Positions 20,500 through 31,087 of a stretch of DNA of 64,000 nt are shown one piece after another. Under the pieces are notes generated by a model. That model searched no databases. It was not told the origin of the DNA and was given only the letters and a program-made list of their open reading frames with translations. Each line of letters opens with the position of its first letter. The first letter of the stretch is position 1. Position numbers and translations under genes: made by a program. The DNA comes from Gigaspora margarita. Its lineage: Eukaryota; Glomeromycota; Glomeromycetes; Diversisporales; Gigasporaceae. The stretch spans positions 1-64,000 of the forward strand of contig WTPW01001658.1 of NCBI GenBank assembly GCA_009809945.1. Reading direction: 5' to 3'.

Positions 20500-21039
20500 T
20501 ATTATACACTATTGTATATATATCATCTCGTGTTATAAAAGTATCTCACAATATTTGAACATCTTGTAAGCACCTTCAACATTCCCCATTTGATCCTTAA
20601 ATTCAACTGCTCTGAATCGTAGAAGTTTTTGAATATTAAAGGCATCAAGCCCTTCAAGGGCACGTTGTTTAATGAATTCCCGATATTTTGAGAAAGGAAA
20701 GTGTACATAAATCAGACAAATGGCCAGAGTAATGGTTTGTGTATTTGTAATAATACCGCAAAACCACAGTGGATGAGTTAATAGGAAGTGTAATAGTGAT
20801 AAAACTTTTGCAACCACATTTTTGAATTTTTTTTTGTATGATCCGTGATTTTTTATTTGGATTTGTCCCAGTGACACTTTCATATGACCCAGAGCGATGG
20901 CAATACCATCGCTCTATCTATTGGTTTGTTTTAATACTATTCAATTTGCTTCGATGATCATGATGAATATATCTTAATCCTGCACTTTCAAGAATACGTT
21001 TTTACTCTTTCAGGTTCAGATTGTTGACCTATGAAAATA

Positions 21040-21720
21040 CAAAAAAAAAACGGGCATAACTCTCGATCCAATAATCAGAATTCGATGAAACAACTACCAT
21101 TCGACTCAGCTCGATGAGACGGTTCGAATGAGCTANAGATCATCNCTGTACGACNATTGGATGACAAGTTCGGAACCAATAAGTGATCAATCATGTGATC
21201 TGTAATTTGATTGGCTAGGCGATCTACTGCGCGCCAAAGTGCATATATGGCATTTATAAAACATGTCATATTTATAGCATATATACTCTATATTTTATTT
21301 ATAACACATATGTCATTTATTTCATATATTACATTTATACTATTTATACTATATATTTTATTAGTAGTAGATATAGCATTTATTGCACATGTAATAGATA
21401 TAGACCGTTACATTTGTGAAAAACAAAAATGTATAAAAGCAGCCGATGTGGACCCCAAGTTCAACATCGAGTCTTCATACTCTTTCAATAAATAAAACCT
21501 TTATTTACTACACAAATTAAACAGTTACTAGTATCTTCATATACTTTTAATTGTTGCCTCTTTCATAATTGCAAATTACCATAAATCTTCTTTGTTAAGT
21601 TTTATTAAAAAAACACCTTTCGACTTAGTTAAATCACAGTAACAAGTGAGGTTACACAAAGTGATCACTGTCTAAGATCGCTCTAGTTACCTACTATCTT
21701 TAAAGAAGTAGATATAGGAT
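21040..21720 (+). repeat. Repeat T, copy 1
   Basis: Aligns in reverse with 41830-44060 once two insertions there are removed. It opens with a Z-like module (ATAACTCTCGATCCAATAAT, then ACTACCATTCG and a CTCGATGAGACGG hairpin), continues into the ORF at 21211, and ends past GTAACAAG...GTCTAAGATCGCTC into TAGATATAGGATAACAA. Three N bases (21136, 21145, 21155). Limits approximate; no terminal repeats or target duplication found. Confidence 0.7.
21211..21495 (+). CDS. Hydrophobic 94-aa ORF of repeat T
   Basis: Starts MARRSTARQSAYMAF, then ~45 residues almost entirely of Ile, Leu, Phe, Tyr, Val and Ala with a rough two/three-residue periodicity (FIAYILYILF), then a polar tail (RYICEKQKCIKAADVDPKFN, IESSYSFNK). 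At least one membrane-spanning helix is likely. A second copy on the minus strand at 43240-41988 keeps the frame across the alignable region once its hAT insertion is removed: SAYMAF, VDIAFIAHVIDID vs IDIAYIAYVIDIV, and DPKFNIESSYSF vs NPKFNIKFSYSF. Many differences are C/T or G/A. Family not recognised. The AT-rich codons mean chance openness cannot be excluded, but conserved tail residues argue for past selection. Confidence 0.45.
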   Translation: MARRSTARQSAYMAFIKHVIFIAYILYILFITHMSFISYITFILFILYILLVVDIAFIAHVIDIDRYICEKQKCIKAADVDPKFNIESSYSFNK

Positions 21721-21964
21721 AACAAGATAATCCTTCTGATGCCATATTATCATCTTCTATTAACTCCCACTCGTGATCTATACTGTCAGTTGCATTTAAA
21801 ATCATATCAAACAAATTATCCATATCAACTTTACTTAAATCTGTATCTATTTCTTCAGTTTCCTCGTGGATATCAAAAATAGTATTAATATCGGGAGGCA
21901 CTAACATGTCAATATACAACAATACAGTATGTTTAAAAAAAAAAGCAACAAAAGTGCAAAGCAA
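21683..21964 (-). CDS. Hypothetical acidic C-terminal ORF, 93 aa
   Basis: Converges on the 21211 ORF. A hydrophobic start (MLCTFVAFFFKHTVLLYID) is followed by a strongly acidic region (DIHEETEEIDTDLSKVDMDN, then IDHEWELIEDDNMASEG) ending LSCYPISTSLKIVGN. The last part is alignable with the plus strand at about 41820-41840 (CYPISTS before a stop), so it belongs to repeat T or overlaps its edge. Possibly the last exon of a transposase or host gene; not recognised. The N-terminal Met region may be intronic. Confidence 0.35.
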   Translation of the reverse strand: MLCTFVAFFFKHTVLLYIDMLVPPDINTIFDIHEETEEIDTDLSKVDMDNLFDMILNATDSIDHEWELIEDDNMASEGLSCYPISTSLKIVGN

Positions 21965-21985
21965 ACACGTGAAATAGAGAGTGTT

Positions 21986-22105
21986 ATAACTAAAGTTATA
22001 AAGTTATATAACAAAATAACTAAAGTTATAAAGTGATATAACAAAGTAACTAAAGTTATAAAGTGATATAACAAAATAACTAAAGTTATAAAGTGATATT
22101 TAACT
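21986..22105. repeat. 30-bp tandem repeat, 4 copies
   Basis: Unit ATAACTAAAGTTATAAAGTG plus ATATAACAAA. The copies differ by single bases, so the array is young or homogenised. No coding implied. Confidence 0.9.
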
Positions 22106-22450
22106 TTGAATTTTTCAATTTTTTATACCAACATGTTATTTTGATATCGATGAATTGACAAAAGAAAAAAGTTGAAACAAAAGTTAAGAAAATTTTTATC
22201 TGAAAGAATTTTTAACCATAACAAATAAGATAATAACGCACTATGAGTATAAATGATGATCATTGCCAAGCCACCTAATTTAATAATGTAATTAATTTTT
22301 GTCCAATCAGAGGTGAGGAAGATCATCACCCAATCAAATAATGGGTTAAATTAGTAAACCCTTATATGATTAGCTGATAAAAACTTAAGAGATGTTATTG
22401 TTAAAAATAGTTTAGTAATATACCAGTATTTAAAAACAATATATATATAT
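22106..22450. other. AT-rich spacer with AATCAG/CTGATTGG words
   Basis: No gene or complete element. GATGATCATTGCCAAGCC and GAAGATCATCACCC form a loose inverted pair, so it may be an eroded MITE. Confidence 0.35.
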
Positions 22451-22756
22451 CACACCTGTGGTGTTCGACACCAGTAAATATAAATGATAATATACAAAAT
22501 TTTTTTGACATTGGGGTTAGAGTTAGAGTTCGTGTTAAGGTTTGGGTTAGAAGTTTGTTTTTACCAAAATTTTGCAAGGAATTTTTTTTGTTAGAACATG
22601 AAGATAGATTTCTTAGACTGAATTTTTCAATATAGATGATTTTTGAAAAAATTCTCATTTTTTCGAAATATTCAGGTTAAACCTGATCTTCATGTTATAC
22701 AAATTCATGATTTTTGATTGATCAAAACACATATGGTGTTGAACACCAGTGGTGTG
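22451..22756. mobile_element. MITE with CACACCTGTGGTGTTCGACACC ends
   Basis: Left end CACACCTGTGGTGTTCGACA and right end GTTGAACACCAGTGGTGTG are imperfect inverted repeats. Inside is a GGGGTTAGAGTTAGAGTTCG stretch, reminiscent of degenerate telomere-type repeats, and an ATGAAGAT/ATCTTCAT pair. ~305 bp, non-coding. Confidence 0.7.
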
Positions 22757-25700
22757 CTTTATCAACGTCCTTTAAAAAAATCAACTTTATTTGTTTAATG
22801 TTGATCTCTTCTGCATTGTCTGAACCCTGTGCTAGCTGACATGACTCTGCTCTGGACTTCGAGTAGTGATGTGCCATGAAAATTATAGCAGATCAGTATA
22901 GTATACGTTTACTGTACATATACTGTAACACTTCAGCACTTTAGCACCTTCACAAATTTATTTTAGGCCATGAGCTTTTATATTAGCATTTTAGATTCGT
23001 AAACAACCTAGGTGATATATGATATACTGACTAAAAGATCTAGTCTAATACAAAGTATCTAACAAAAAACAAAACTCGGGTATGTTATTCAGTAGTGAAT
23101 TTATGTTGCAAGAGAAAAGTTTTATGTATGTAATCCTCTGTATTTATAATAAGCAGTTTGGGAATTTAAAAAAATCTACTTTTAATTAAGAGATGCATAT
23201 TTTGTACCTGAATAAAAAAAAAAAAAAAAAAAAAGAAAAACAAAGAGCATTTTAGTCAGTGCATTATATGGTAGTGGTCTCTTTTTCTCTAAATATGCTA
23301 ATTTTTTTATATTAGGTTTGTTCATCTTGCTTGCTTCTTGGGAAAGTATCTTCCAGTTATTACAGGACTTGGTAGCATTTTTAGCATTGTATAACTTTAT
23401 TGAAATAAATCACGTAATAAATATATTGAACTTTCTACTAAAATGCATTTTTTGTGTAGTTCAGTATCTTGAAATCCGTTATTTTCATGCCAGTATATTA
23501 GCTAGTAATTTTACTATAGTCAATTGTTATTAGGGTTAGGGTTAGTATTGGGCTAGGGTTGGAGTAAGGTGTATTATGCTTCTAATGTTAGCATGTGCTT
23601 TTAGTAATTATCTGATTAACTAGATACGAATATTATAGTGTAATAATTTGCAATTTTCAGCCCAAATGTACATACAGCACGATTGACACATGATACAATC
23701 TGCAATTTCTGGTCTAAAATATTACATGATCTTTAGCATTAGCCATCACAATAATTAAACTTATTGATTTAGATAATAATGTAACTTCATTATATAAAAT
23801 AATGATTTTTCGAACTTATAAAATAGATTTTTCATAAGAAAAAAACCTTTTTTTCTTAATAATAACTATAGAATCATAAAGATACAATTTTCTAGATTAT
23901 GAATCATTCAAATAGATATTTGAATATACTCAAAGTTTAAATATTAAATTATTTATAAAACATAGTAGTAAGTCCAAGTAGCTTTATTTAATTAAACAAA
24001 CCAAAAATAATTTAGAAATAAATTGTTTAGATGAAGTTTTTAACAAAATGCACCAAAAGTTCACAGATATATCCCACAAAAGTTGGTTAAAATAAAGATA
24101 TAAACAGTATACAAAGTTTGTACTACTAGATAAGCTTTCAAAAATATTTCAACAATTTGTCTTATTGCTTAAAGGTTTTTTAAACCAAATTACTTAATTC
24201 TTGAAACAAGATTATTTTAACAAAAAATTTGGCAAAGGCTATAAAAAAAACAAAGCTTTTACTAAAAGTAGAAATTGATAAATAATATAATGTTGGAGTA
24301 GAATTTTGCTAGATTCAGAATCAACATAAAATGATTCCAAATATATTTAGATTGAAATAAAATTTAAATTCAGATCGTTAAAAATTTTGAATCAATTCTG
24401 AATCCACTTGGTGCATATTCAATTTTAAAATTAAAACTATTTATATTCTAGTCTTATATTTTAGCTATACTACTATTTGCAATTATGATTATTGGATGAT
24501 AGCTATTTGCTCAAAACAATTTTGTCTTTAACATTTACAGTGATTTATATTTTATTTGTGATACTAATTGTGCTTATGAAGCTTTTTGCATACTTTATAA
24601 CTTTTGAAAAATATTGTCCAATTCAGGAAATTGTTAGGCCTAAATAAAAAATTTTATTTACTATATTACTGCAAAATAACAATCATAAGTATTATTTTAA
24701 AATCATATCCTCTAAAAATAGCATACTGGATTTCAAAATAATATTCATGTGCATTCTGAAATAGCTCGTACTATATATAGAATACTATATAATCGAATGC
24801 ATAACAAGTGTTTAACAAATACTTTATATTTATTTTTTTTAACTTTAATTGCTTCAAGAATAACTATCATTAAATGTTCAATTAGCACTACCCTTAATCT
24901 AGCAGAATAATAAATTGTTATAGCTATTCTTTTTGATTTAAAGTTAGAACTATAATGGCCTTATAGTGCTATGTAATAATGCCAAAGAACAAAGAAAAAT
25001 AAGATCATAAATCTACAGGTGATACTTTATATTTGTGCAGGTTTTAAAAAATAAATAATTCACTTTTTACTATTGCTATATAGAAGCTCTACAACAGGTT
25101 AAATATATATATATATATATACATATTAAGGTTTAGATTTTCATCGCCGGTACAGGATAAAAAATCAGGTTACCTCAAAATAGCACACATTTGCATACTC
25201 AAAATAGTACATGTGATCAAAACTCTATACAGGCATGCATTATTTTGTGATAATATAGTATATAGCAAATGTAGTTAAAAACTCATCTGGAAGATTAGTC
25301 AATAAAATTAATTTGACTAGAAAATTTATTAATAATAGTTGGTTTTGTTTTAACGAATTGAAAAATATTCATTTTGCAAGTATAATTTTTTAACAAATAA
25401 TTGTAAAAAATATTGTATTTTGATATTTCACAAGACAATTTGCAAAAAAGAAACTTAAAATTTAGATGAGTTGAACGAACCAAGGATGTTAAAAAACAAA
25501 TCTGATTTGATATGACAAATGTGATATTATTAAAATAATAGTTGTGATAAATCATTAAATCACACATTATTAACATATAGTATAACTATGTATTGTTCTA
25601 TTCATAATCAGGTCTAACTATAATGAAAAACACACCTGAGAAATATTCAAAAGGTCCAATAACTACAAGAAAACTAATATCTATCAAATATCATAACCCA

Positions 25701-25790
25701 ATATGATAATTAGCTCAGTTTATTGTAATATTATTATGTATATAGTTTCTGTTAATTGCAATATTACAATGCACTATATTCAATTCATTA
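22757..25790. other. Long gene-poor stretch
   Basis: I see no supportable gene. Contents: an A-run at 23215-23233; TTAGGGTTAGGGTTAG at 23530-23545, two-plus telomere-like units; ATATATATATAT at ~25104-25120. Segments 24555-24665 and 25290-25440 align by eye with 14600-14690 and 14750-14870, so part of this is a diverged copy of sequence downstream of the 15-kb surface-protein exon, in the same orientation. Confidence 0.45.
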
Positions 25791-25850
25791 GGAGTAGTGC
25801 ATTCTAGGAAAGTAATGTCTGATTTCTCTAACATGAGTGGACTATCTTAG

Positions 25851-25985
25851 AGGACTGTTAAAGCCAGGTTCATTAGGATTAGTTTTTTTGATACAGTTAA
25901 GGTTAGCAGGCTACATAGATATCAAAAATGGAACTTATGCAATGTGTAGATCAATATGCAAAAAGACCTGGCTTTAACTGATCCC
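25851..25985. mobile_element. 135-bp MITE with GTTAAAGCCAGGT ends
   Basis: AGGACTGTTAAAGCCAGGT at the left faces ACCTGGCTTTAACTGATCCC at the right. Both sides carry CTATCTTAG (25842-25850; 25986-25994), a 9-bp direct repeat that looks like the target duplication. The neighbouring X2 element then inserted into the right copy (TTA). Confidence 0.75.
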
Positions 25986-25993
25986 CTATCTTA

Positions 25994-27266
25994 GGGAGCT
26001 TCCAGAAATCAGCTGATTTTTGTTTACTATGAGCCTACCCCCACCCACCCACACCTGATACCCCAATTAGCCAATCAGATTTTACGATTAATAAAAAGTT
26101 AAATATAAAATTTAATAGTAAATAACTTTTGATCTACTGGACCAAATTTGATGATTCAAGTACCAAAATGATCCTCTCAACGAGAGGATTCTAGTGAGCC
26201 CAAAATTGTTAAAATCCAATCACAGGATCCTGTGATCGGAATAGATTTGTGTTACTATAAAAGTTCTATAATTTATTAAATAATTATAACCATTTATAGT
26301 AACATAAATTTATTTCGATCTTGGGATTCTGTGATTGGATTTTAACGATTTTGGTCTTGTTAGAATCCTCTCATTGAGGGGATCATTTTGGTAGTAAAAT
26401 CATCGAAATTGGCACAGTAGATCAGAAGTTATTAACAATTAAATATTAATATTTAATTGTTAATAACTTCTGATCTACTGGGCCAATTTCGACGATTTTA
26501 CTACCAAAATGATCCCCTCAATGCGAGGATTCTAGCAAGCCCAAAATCGTTAAAATCCAATCACAGGATCCTAAGATCGAAATAAATTTGTGTTACTATA
26601 AATAGGTTATAATATTTAATAAATTATAGAACTTTTATAGTAACACAAATCTATTCCGATCACATGATCCTGTGATTGGATTTTAACGATTTTGGACTTG
26701 CTAGAATCCTCTCATTGAGGGGATCATTTTGGTAGTAAAATCATCGAAATTGGCACAGTAGATCAGAAGTTATTAACAATTAAATATTAATATTTAATTG
26801 TTAATAACTTCTGATCTACTGTGCCAATTTCGATGATTTTACTACCAAAATGATCTCCTCAATGAGAGGATTCTAACAAGACCAAAATCGTTAAAATCCA
26901 ATCACAGATTCCCAAGATCGAAATAAATTTGTGTTACTATAAATGGTTATAATTATTTAATAAATTATAGAACTTTTATAGTAACACAAATCTATTCCGA
27001 TCACAGGATCCTGTGATTGGATTTTAACAATTTTGGGCTCACTAGAATCCTCTCGTTGAGAGGATCATTTTGGTACTTGAATCATCAAATTTGGTTCAAT
27101 AGATCAAAAGTTATTAATTATTAAATATTATTAATAAATATATAATTTTGGTCAAAAATAATTTTGCAACTTTGGCCGGAATGATGAAATTTTGGCCGGA
27201 ATTACACCTGATACTTCAGCTGACCCACCCACCCACCCAGAAATCAGCTGTTTTCTGGAAGCTCCC
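25994..27266. mobile_element. PIF/Harbinger-like MITE X2 with six alternating Z modules
   Basis: Inverted ends GGGAGCTTCCAGAAATCAGC and GCTGTTTTCTGGAAGCTCCC; TTA on both sides (25991-25993; 27267-27269). Near both ends are CCCACCCACCCA tracts. Inside are six Z modules in strict forward/reverse alternation (about 26110, 26290, 26470, 26640, 26815 and 26985), joined head-to-head at AATATTAATATT and tail-to-tail at TATAAATGGTTATAA-like centres. Several neighbours are nearly identical, so the interior can fold into long hairpins in more than one register. Confidence 0.9.
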
Positions 27267-27297
27267 TTAGCAAAGATAAAATGCAAAAATATTGCCA

Positions 27298-27896
27298 TTT
27301 GGTGGTTTTATATTAGATCTTATAGCTTATAATAATATTGACAATAATACTTATTATTATATTTATGCTTATAGTATAACAATTTTCAAATATCTTTAAA
27401 GTCACCAGACCTTTTTATACAAATTACTTTGGTGCAAATGCCATTACAAATAATAATACTTTTTTACTAGCTTCACCCTATGCAATTAATAATATTTCTT
27501 GGTCTTTGCTTACTATTCCAGTACCTACTAGTAATATTCATAATATAGGCACTTATATTAGTTTTAATATAAATTTTATTTTCAATAAATTTAATAATTT
27601 ATATGGTTCATTTACTGAATTTAGATTTTAGCTATAGTAATATCCTAGTAAAACAAACTATTTTATCAATCAATTCTATTGACAATTTATTAATGAATAT
27701 CACTTTCATTTATAAGATTGCTTTGTCAACTAGAAACATCACAATCTACAAAGTATTCTATAACAGTATTAGACAAAGAATTGTAGCAACAATACAAGAA
27801 TTCTGTAAAATTGATGAATATATTGTTTGTATAAAAATTATTAATAATATATACAATGAACATAGTGAACAATATTTGTATGATAATGGATAGTAA
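27298..27896 (+). pseudogene. Surface-protein family fragment (Ig-like segment), frameshifted
   Basis: Three frames in series give one protein-like path: GGFILDLIAYNNIDNNTYYY (from ~27300); then, after a frameshift near 27385, PFYTNYFGANAITNNNTFLL and ISWSLLTIPVPTS; then, after stops near 27630, INSIDNLLMNITFIYKIALS, NITIYKVFYN and CKIDEYIVCIKI. The GGF...YFGANAI...WSLLTIP.P and NITF...LS..NITIY patterns match the same large glomeromycete secreted family as the 15.2-kb exon; the last part resembles bacterial Ig-like (SbsA/Big_5) domains. This homology is from memory. The X2 and 135-bp MITEs lie immediately upstream and may have cut off its 5' part. Confidence 0.6.
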
Positions 27897-28384
27897 TTTT
27901 GCCAGATGTGTTCAAACTACTGTAGTAATTTAATTTTCTACTCAAATATTATATTTAAATAGGTATTAGGATTTTCTTAGTTGCTTTACTCATCTTCTAT
28001 TCCATCTTATTATATATCTAATTACCTTTTGGTATATTATTTGGTTCTATTTCTTCTGCTTATTATATCTAGCCTTAAAATTATCATTAATTATGTGTGT
28101 AAAAAAATAAAATTGTCAATTAGTCAGTAAGTATAACAATAATATGATATTTGAATATCAATTAAGATATGCCAAATTCTTTTAGTTATCTTTATTCAAA
28201 TTTGCCATATTTATACTAAAGTCTATATATATTTTATTTCTAATATATAAATGATATTCTGATTAAATAAATAGATAGTTAGGGAAGTTCAGTAAATTAT
28301 GTGATTAGGGATTACATAGGTTCTGACCCCCTGTGATAGGACTTTTGACCAATCAAATTTCACAAAACTCAAAAATAGCTTTGA
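27897..28384. other. AT-rich spacer
   Basis: No gene. GATTAGGGATTACATAGGTT with a CCCCCTGTGATAGG stretch near 28300-28340 may be the left edge of the following family C element. Confidence 0.4.
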
Positions 28385-28775
28385 CCTGAAAATAAGCTAT
28401 GCCACAATCAACAAAAGTTGCTACATAGTAAAGTCTAAATTTTACTAAGCAAATCGATTAAAATCACTTAAGTAAACTTATTCAAAAGGTCAAAATACAC
28501 TTATTATAAAATTTTCATAAGTATTAGAGAATTTTTTATTAATTGACTTTTGATGTTTACGTTCGACAGAAAAATTAAAAATTTTTAAAAAATATATTCA
28601 ACGAACGTAAAAATTAAAAGTTAAATAATAAAACTTTCTTCAATTTTAATAAAAATTTCAAAGCATGTGTATTTTGATCTTCTAAATAAGTTTACTTAAT
28701 CGATAATTATCGATTGACATAGTAGAATTTAGACTTTACTATGTAGCAACTATCTGTGATTAACTAATAATCGAT
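28385..28775. mobile_element. MITE family C, core form
   Basis: GTTGCTACATAGTAAAGTCT at the left faces AGACTTTACTATGTAGCAAC at the right. The mirror pairs AAGTAAACTTATTCA and TTTACGTTCG also occur, around a centre near 28590. The AAATAAGCTA end motif is partly preserved at the left only. Confidence 0.75.
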
Positions 28776-29483
28776 TTTGCTTCAATATTATTGGCTGTTT
28801 ATACATATATATATAGGACGTGATAGATGGGCGACCCCTCTAGATAATTACATGATTTACTGCACTTCCCTTAGTACAAAATACTATTATTATAAATTTA
28901 TAAAATCAGTATTTACCCATCACATATTACCTTTTAATCTATTTTATTATTATTTATAATAAAGAGAGTAAGTACTAAAGTATTAAAATTCTATATAAAA
29001 ATAATTACATTATTTAATCAGGAATAACTATTAAATATACTTTTCAATCAATTCAAAAATATCATTAGTTTGTGAATATAAATTTTTATATATTGAATAA
29101 CTGTCTCAATAAATATTCATTATTTAATATTATTCTTTAATTATATTACAACTTATGAACTAAAATAATCTAAAAATTTTATATATTTTATAATTTTATT
29201 ATAAATTTTAAAAAAAAAATTAACTCTTACTACTGTACTAAATTAAGTATAGCAAAATTTTAAAAAATATAACAATTTTATTTAAAGCTAATTTATACTA
29301 AATTTTTATTAATAAATATGATTCAAATTTTATACAAATATCAAAATATATTTTAGCAAAATTTAAATAAAATTTATTGTATAGTTTAGTTTAAAATAAT
29401 TTTTTTAGTACAAGATCCAAACAGATAGCTATTAATAAAATTTAGAGTTAGGATGCAATGTTAGGTTTTTTTTTAAATTTACT
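28776..29483. other. AT-rich stretch, no gene seen
   Basis: GGACGTGATAGATGGGCGAC (28814) is a small GC-richer island. The rest is A/T-dominated, without a frame that has protein-like composition. Confidence 0.4.
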
Positions 29484-29817
29484 AAAATGCATCTATAGTA
29501 TTGACCACTATGTTATACAAAACTATTAGAATAGCCAATCAAAATTTAAGATTAGGTGTAACATAAAATTTCATGATTTTTTAAAAAAACATTTATATCT
29601 TAAAATTTTGCTTATGAAACTACCTTTGGGGCTCTAATAAAAAAATTTTTTGCTAAATTTGTATTTATAATGTTCCCAATAAAATTCCAGGCCTCACCCT
29701 AACCCTAAAGTAATTAAAATTTATTTTTTGTTTTATAAAAATTTATTTTTTTTGGGTTTGTTATACAGATTTGCAAATCTAATTTATCTATAGTGTAAAA
29801 TACTATAGGTGCATTTT
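29484..29817. mobile_element. MITE with AAAATGCATCTATAGTATT ends
   Basis: Left AAAATGCATCTATAGTATT faces right AATACTATAGGTGCATTTT at the same distance from the ends (one mismatch in 19). The interior contains CTCACCCTAACCCTAAAG. ~334 bp, non-coding. Confidence 0.75.
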
Positions 29818-29870
29818 ATAATAATTTTTTTTTATATAATATAATATGTATAATATATATTAGTTATTCC

Positions 29871-30624
29871 TTAATTTGTAGTCTAATGCAAGCAGATTTG
29901 CTTGTGTTTTTTACTTTATTTTTTTTTAGCTCTAATTTACTTTTTTAAAATATTAAAACAATTAAATAAACTTTGTATGATACAATTATATTTGAAAATA
30001 AGGATTACTTTTTTGCAAAATTAGTTTTTATATTATAAAAAAAAATAAGGTTATATATACTATATTTTATCATAAATAAGCACCCCTTTTTTGAAATTAA
30101 ATTCAAATAGCTTGAAAACCATTTAATCAAACTCAATAAAAATTTTTTTAACTTAAACTTTATAAATCTATAAAATTTAAATAAATAAATTTTTATTAAG
30201 TTAAATTAGATAGTTTTTAAACTATTTTAGTTTAAAAGTTTAAAAAAAAGGGTACTTATTCATAATAGGATATGGTAAGTAAAATAGATATTTTTTAAAA
30301 AAATTTTTTTTAAAAGTTTTATTATAGTTTTTTTGTGATTTTATTTAGTTTTAGTTTTAAATTTATGGATGACAACTTTAATTACCGGTATTACAACTTA
30401 AGTAATTTTTTATAAAATTAAAACTTATATTAGAAATAAAAGTTTTTTTATAGCAGAAGCATATAAAATTAAAAAATTTAAAAAATTTTTTAATAGTAAA
30501 AATGCTAATACAAAAAGTTTTTAAATTTTTATTATACTAAAGTTCTTTAATAATTTTAAAAAATTTTTATAATAAAGTTAATAAAATAAAACTAATATTA
30601 TATTTTTTATTTAGAAAGTATATA
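29871..30624. mobile_element. Mariner-like MITE B, copy 1 (interrupted)
   Basis: Inverted relative to the 43258-43911 copy. Starts CCTTAATTTGTAG with AGCAGATTTGCTTGTG, ends near TTTATTTAGAAAGTATA. Two events spoil it: MITE A at 30058-30277 in its middle, and loss or replacement of its last ~70 bp by a sequence starting TACCATAAATCAGC. Aligning it to the 43-kb copy across 30058-30277 proves the TA target of MITE A. Confidence 0.75.
30058..30277. mobile_element. MITE family A, copy 2
   Basis: Ends TACTATATTTTATCATAAAT and, inverted, TACCATATCCTATTATGAAT, with the family's TATAAATCTATAAAATTT centre. The most diverged of three copies. It sits at a TA that is single in the uninterrupted 43-kb paralogue of its host. 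Confidence 0.85.
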
Positions 30625-30840
30625 CCATAAATCAGCAAAAATAAGCACCTTCGAAAATAATCATCCTCTGCAATAATTATTAATCTCCGAAAATAAGCAT
30701 CCTCTAACTGAAATTAGCCATTATCTATATAATTTAATATTATTAGTAAATCAAACCTTAAAATCTTCATAAGTGATCTTACTTGGACTAATATTTTTAA
30801 AATAGTTCAATTATATTTAAAATTAATCTACAAGCTTTGT
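30625..30840. other. AAATAAGCACC-rich MITE fragment
   Basis: TACCATAAATCAGCAAAAAT resembles a family A/C end. AATAAGCACC, AATAATCATCC and AATAAGCATCC recur at ~30-bp spacing. No matching right end found. Confidence 0.4.
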
Positions 30841-31087
30841 ATTACAAAATCAGATTAGATCTTTTGTTTATAATTAGATCTTTTTTTTCAGTATTTTTTT
30901 TTTTTTTGTTTTTTCTCATTTTTTTTATTTTTTAATTTTTTTTCTTTTAATTTTAGCACTTTACAAGAACACCAACCTAACTTTTTTAATACTTTGCAAA
31001 AAAACCAACAACTTTTTGGCACTTTGTAGGAATACTAATTTGGCTTTGCAAACCAACTCAGACTTCTGATACTTAGCAAAAATACAC

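Larger units (their letters stand above)
17840..20985 (-). pseudogene. MULE-type transposase gene (FAR1 + DDE + SWIM-like), decayed and split
   Basis: Read on the minus strand. N-terminal part 20985-20510: KKIQKCGCKSFITI and STVVLRYYYKYTNHYSGHLS, as in FAR1-like zinc domains, then FIKQRALEGLDAFNIQKLL. After the 19352-20499 hAT insert is removed, RDDIYTIVYNIMNNLIYL reads straight across the junction. Catalytic core 19351-18478: LARILYLDGTYSTKLP (first Asp), DIFMVDDAGKEIKVI (second Asp), FLCHFHVLRSWRRKL, then MMDTNNLIEAFHCKLKN (third acidic residue). A degraded SWIM-like stretch, KIQLDVWLVRSMTNSDVEYS, follows, then an acidic tail. A GTTAGT donor (18145) and an AG acceptor (18045) define a likely ~100-bp intron before a charged helix, VNPETYDRNLELIKLQEDL, ending near 17840. 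Disruptions: in-frame stops at 19123-19125, 18775-18777, ~18451 and ~17975, and frameshifts near 20700, 20535 and 18483. No terminal inverted repeats were identified. Confidence 0.85.

Noticed and set aside
22401..22658. 85-aa minus-strand ORF with TLTRTLTLTP
   Set aside because: Comes from the degenerate GGTTAGAGTTAG tract in a MITE.
23318..23533. 71-aa plus-strand ORF near 23.4 kb
   Set aside because: No motif, AT-driven composition, no second copy in the window.
23530..23575. Telomere or chromosome end
   Set aside because: Only two to three TTAGGG-like units, degenerate and internal.
27603..27893. A standalone 96-aa protein starting MVHLLNLDFSY
   Set aside because: The Met lies in a frame that only joins the protein-like path later; better read as the last piece of a frameshifted surface-protein pseudogene.
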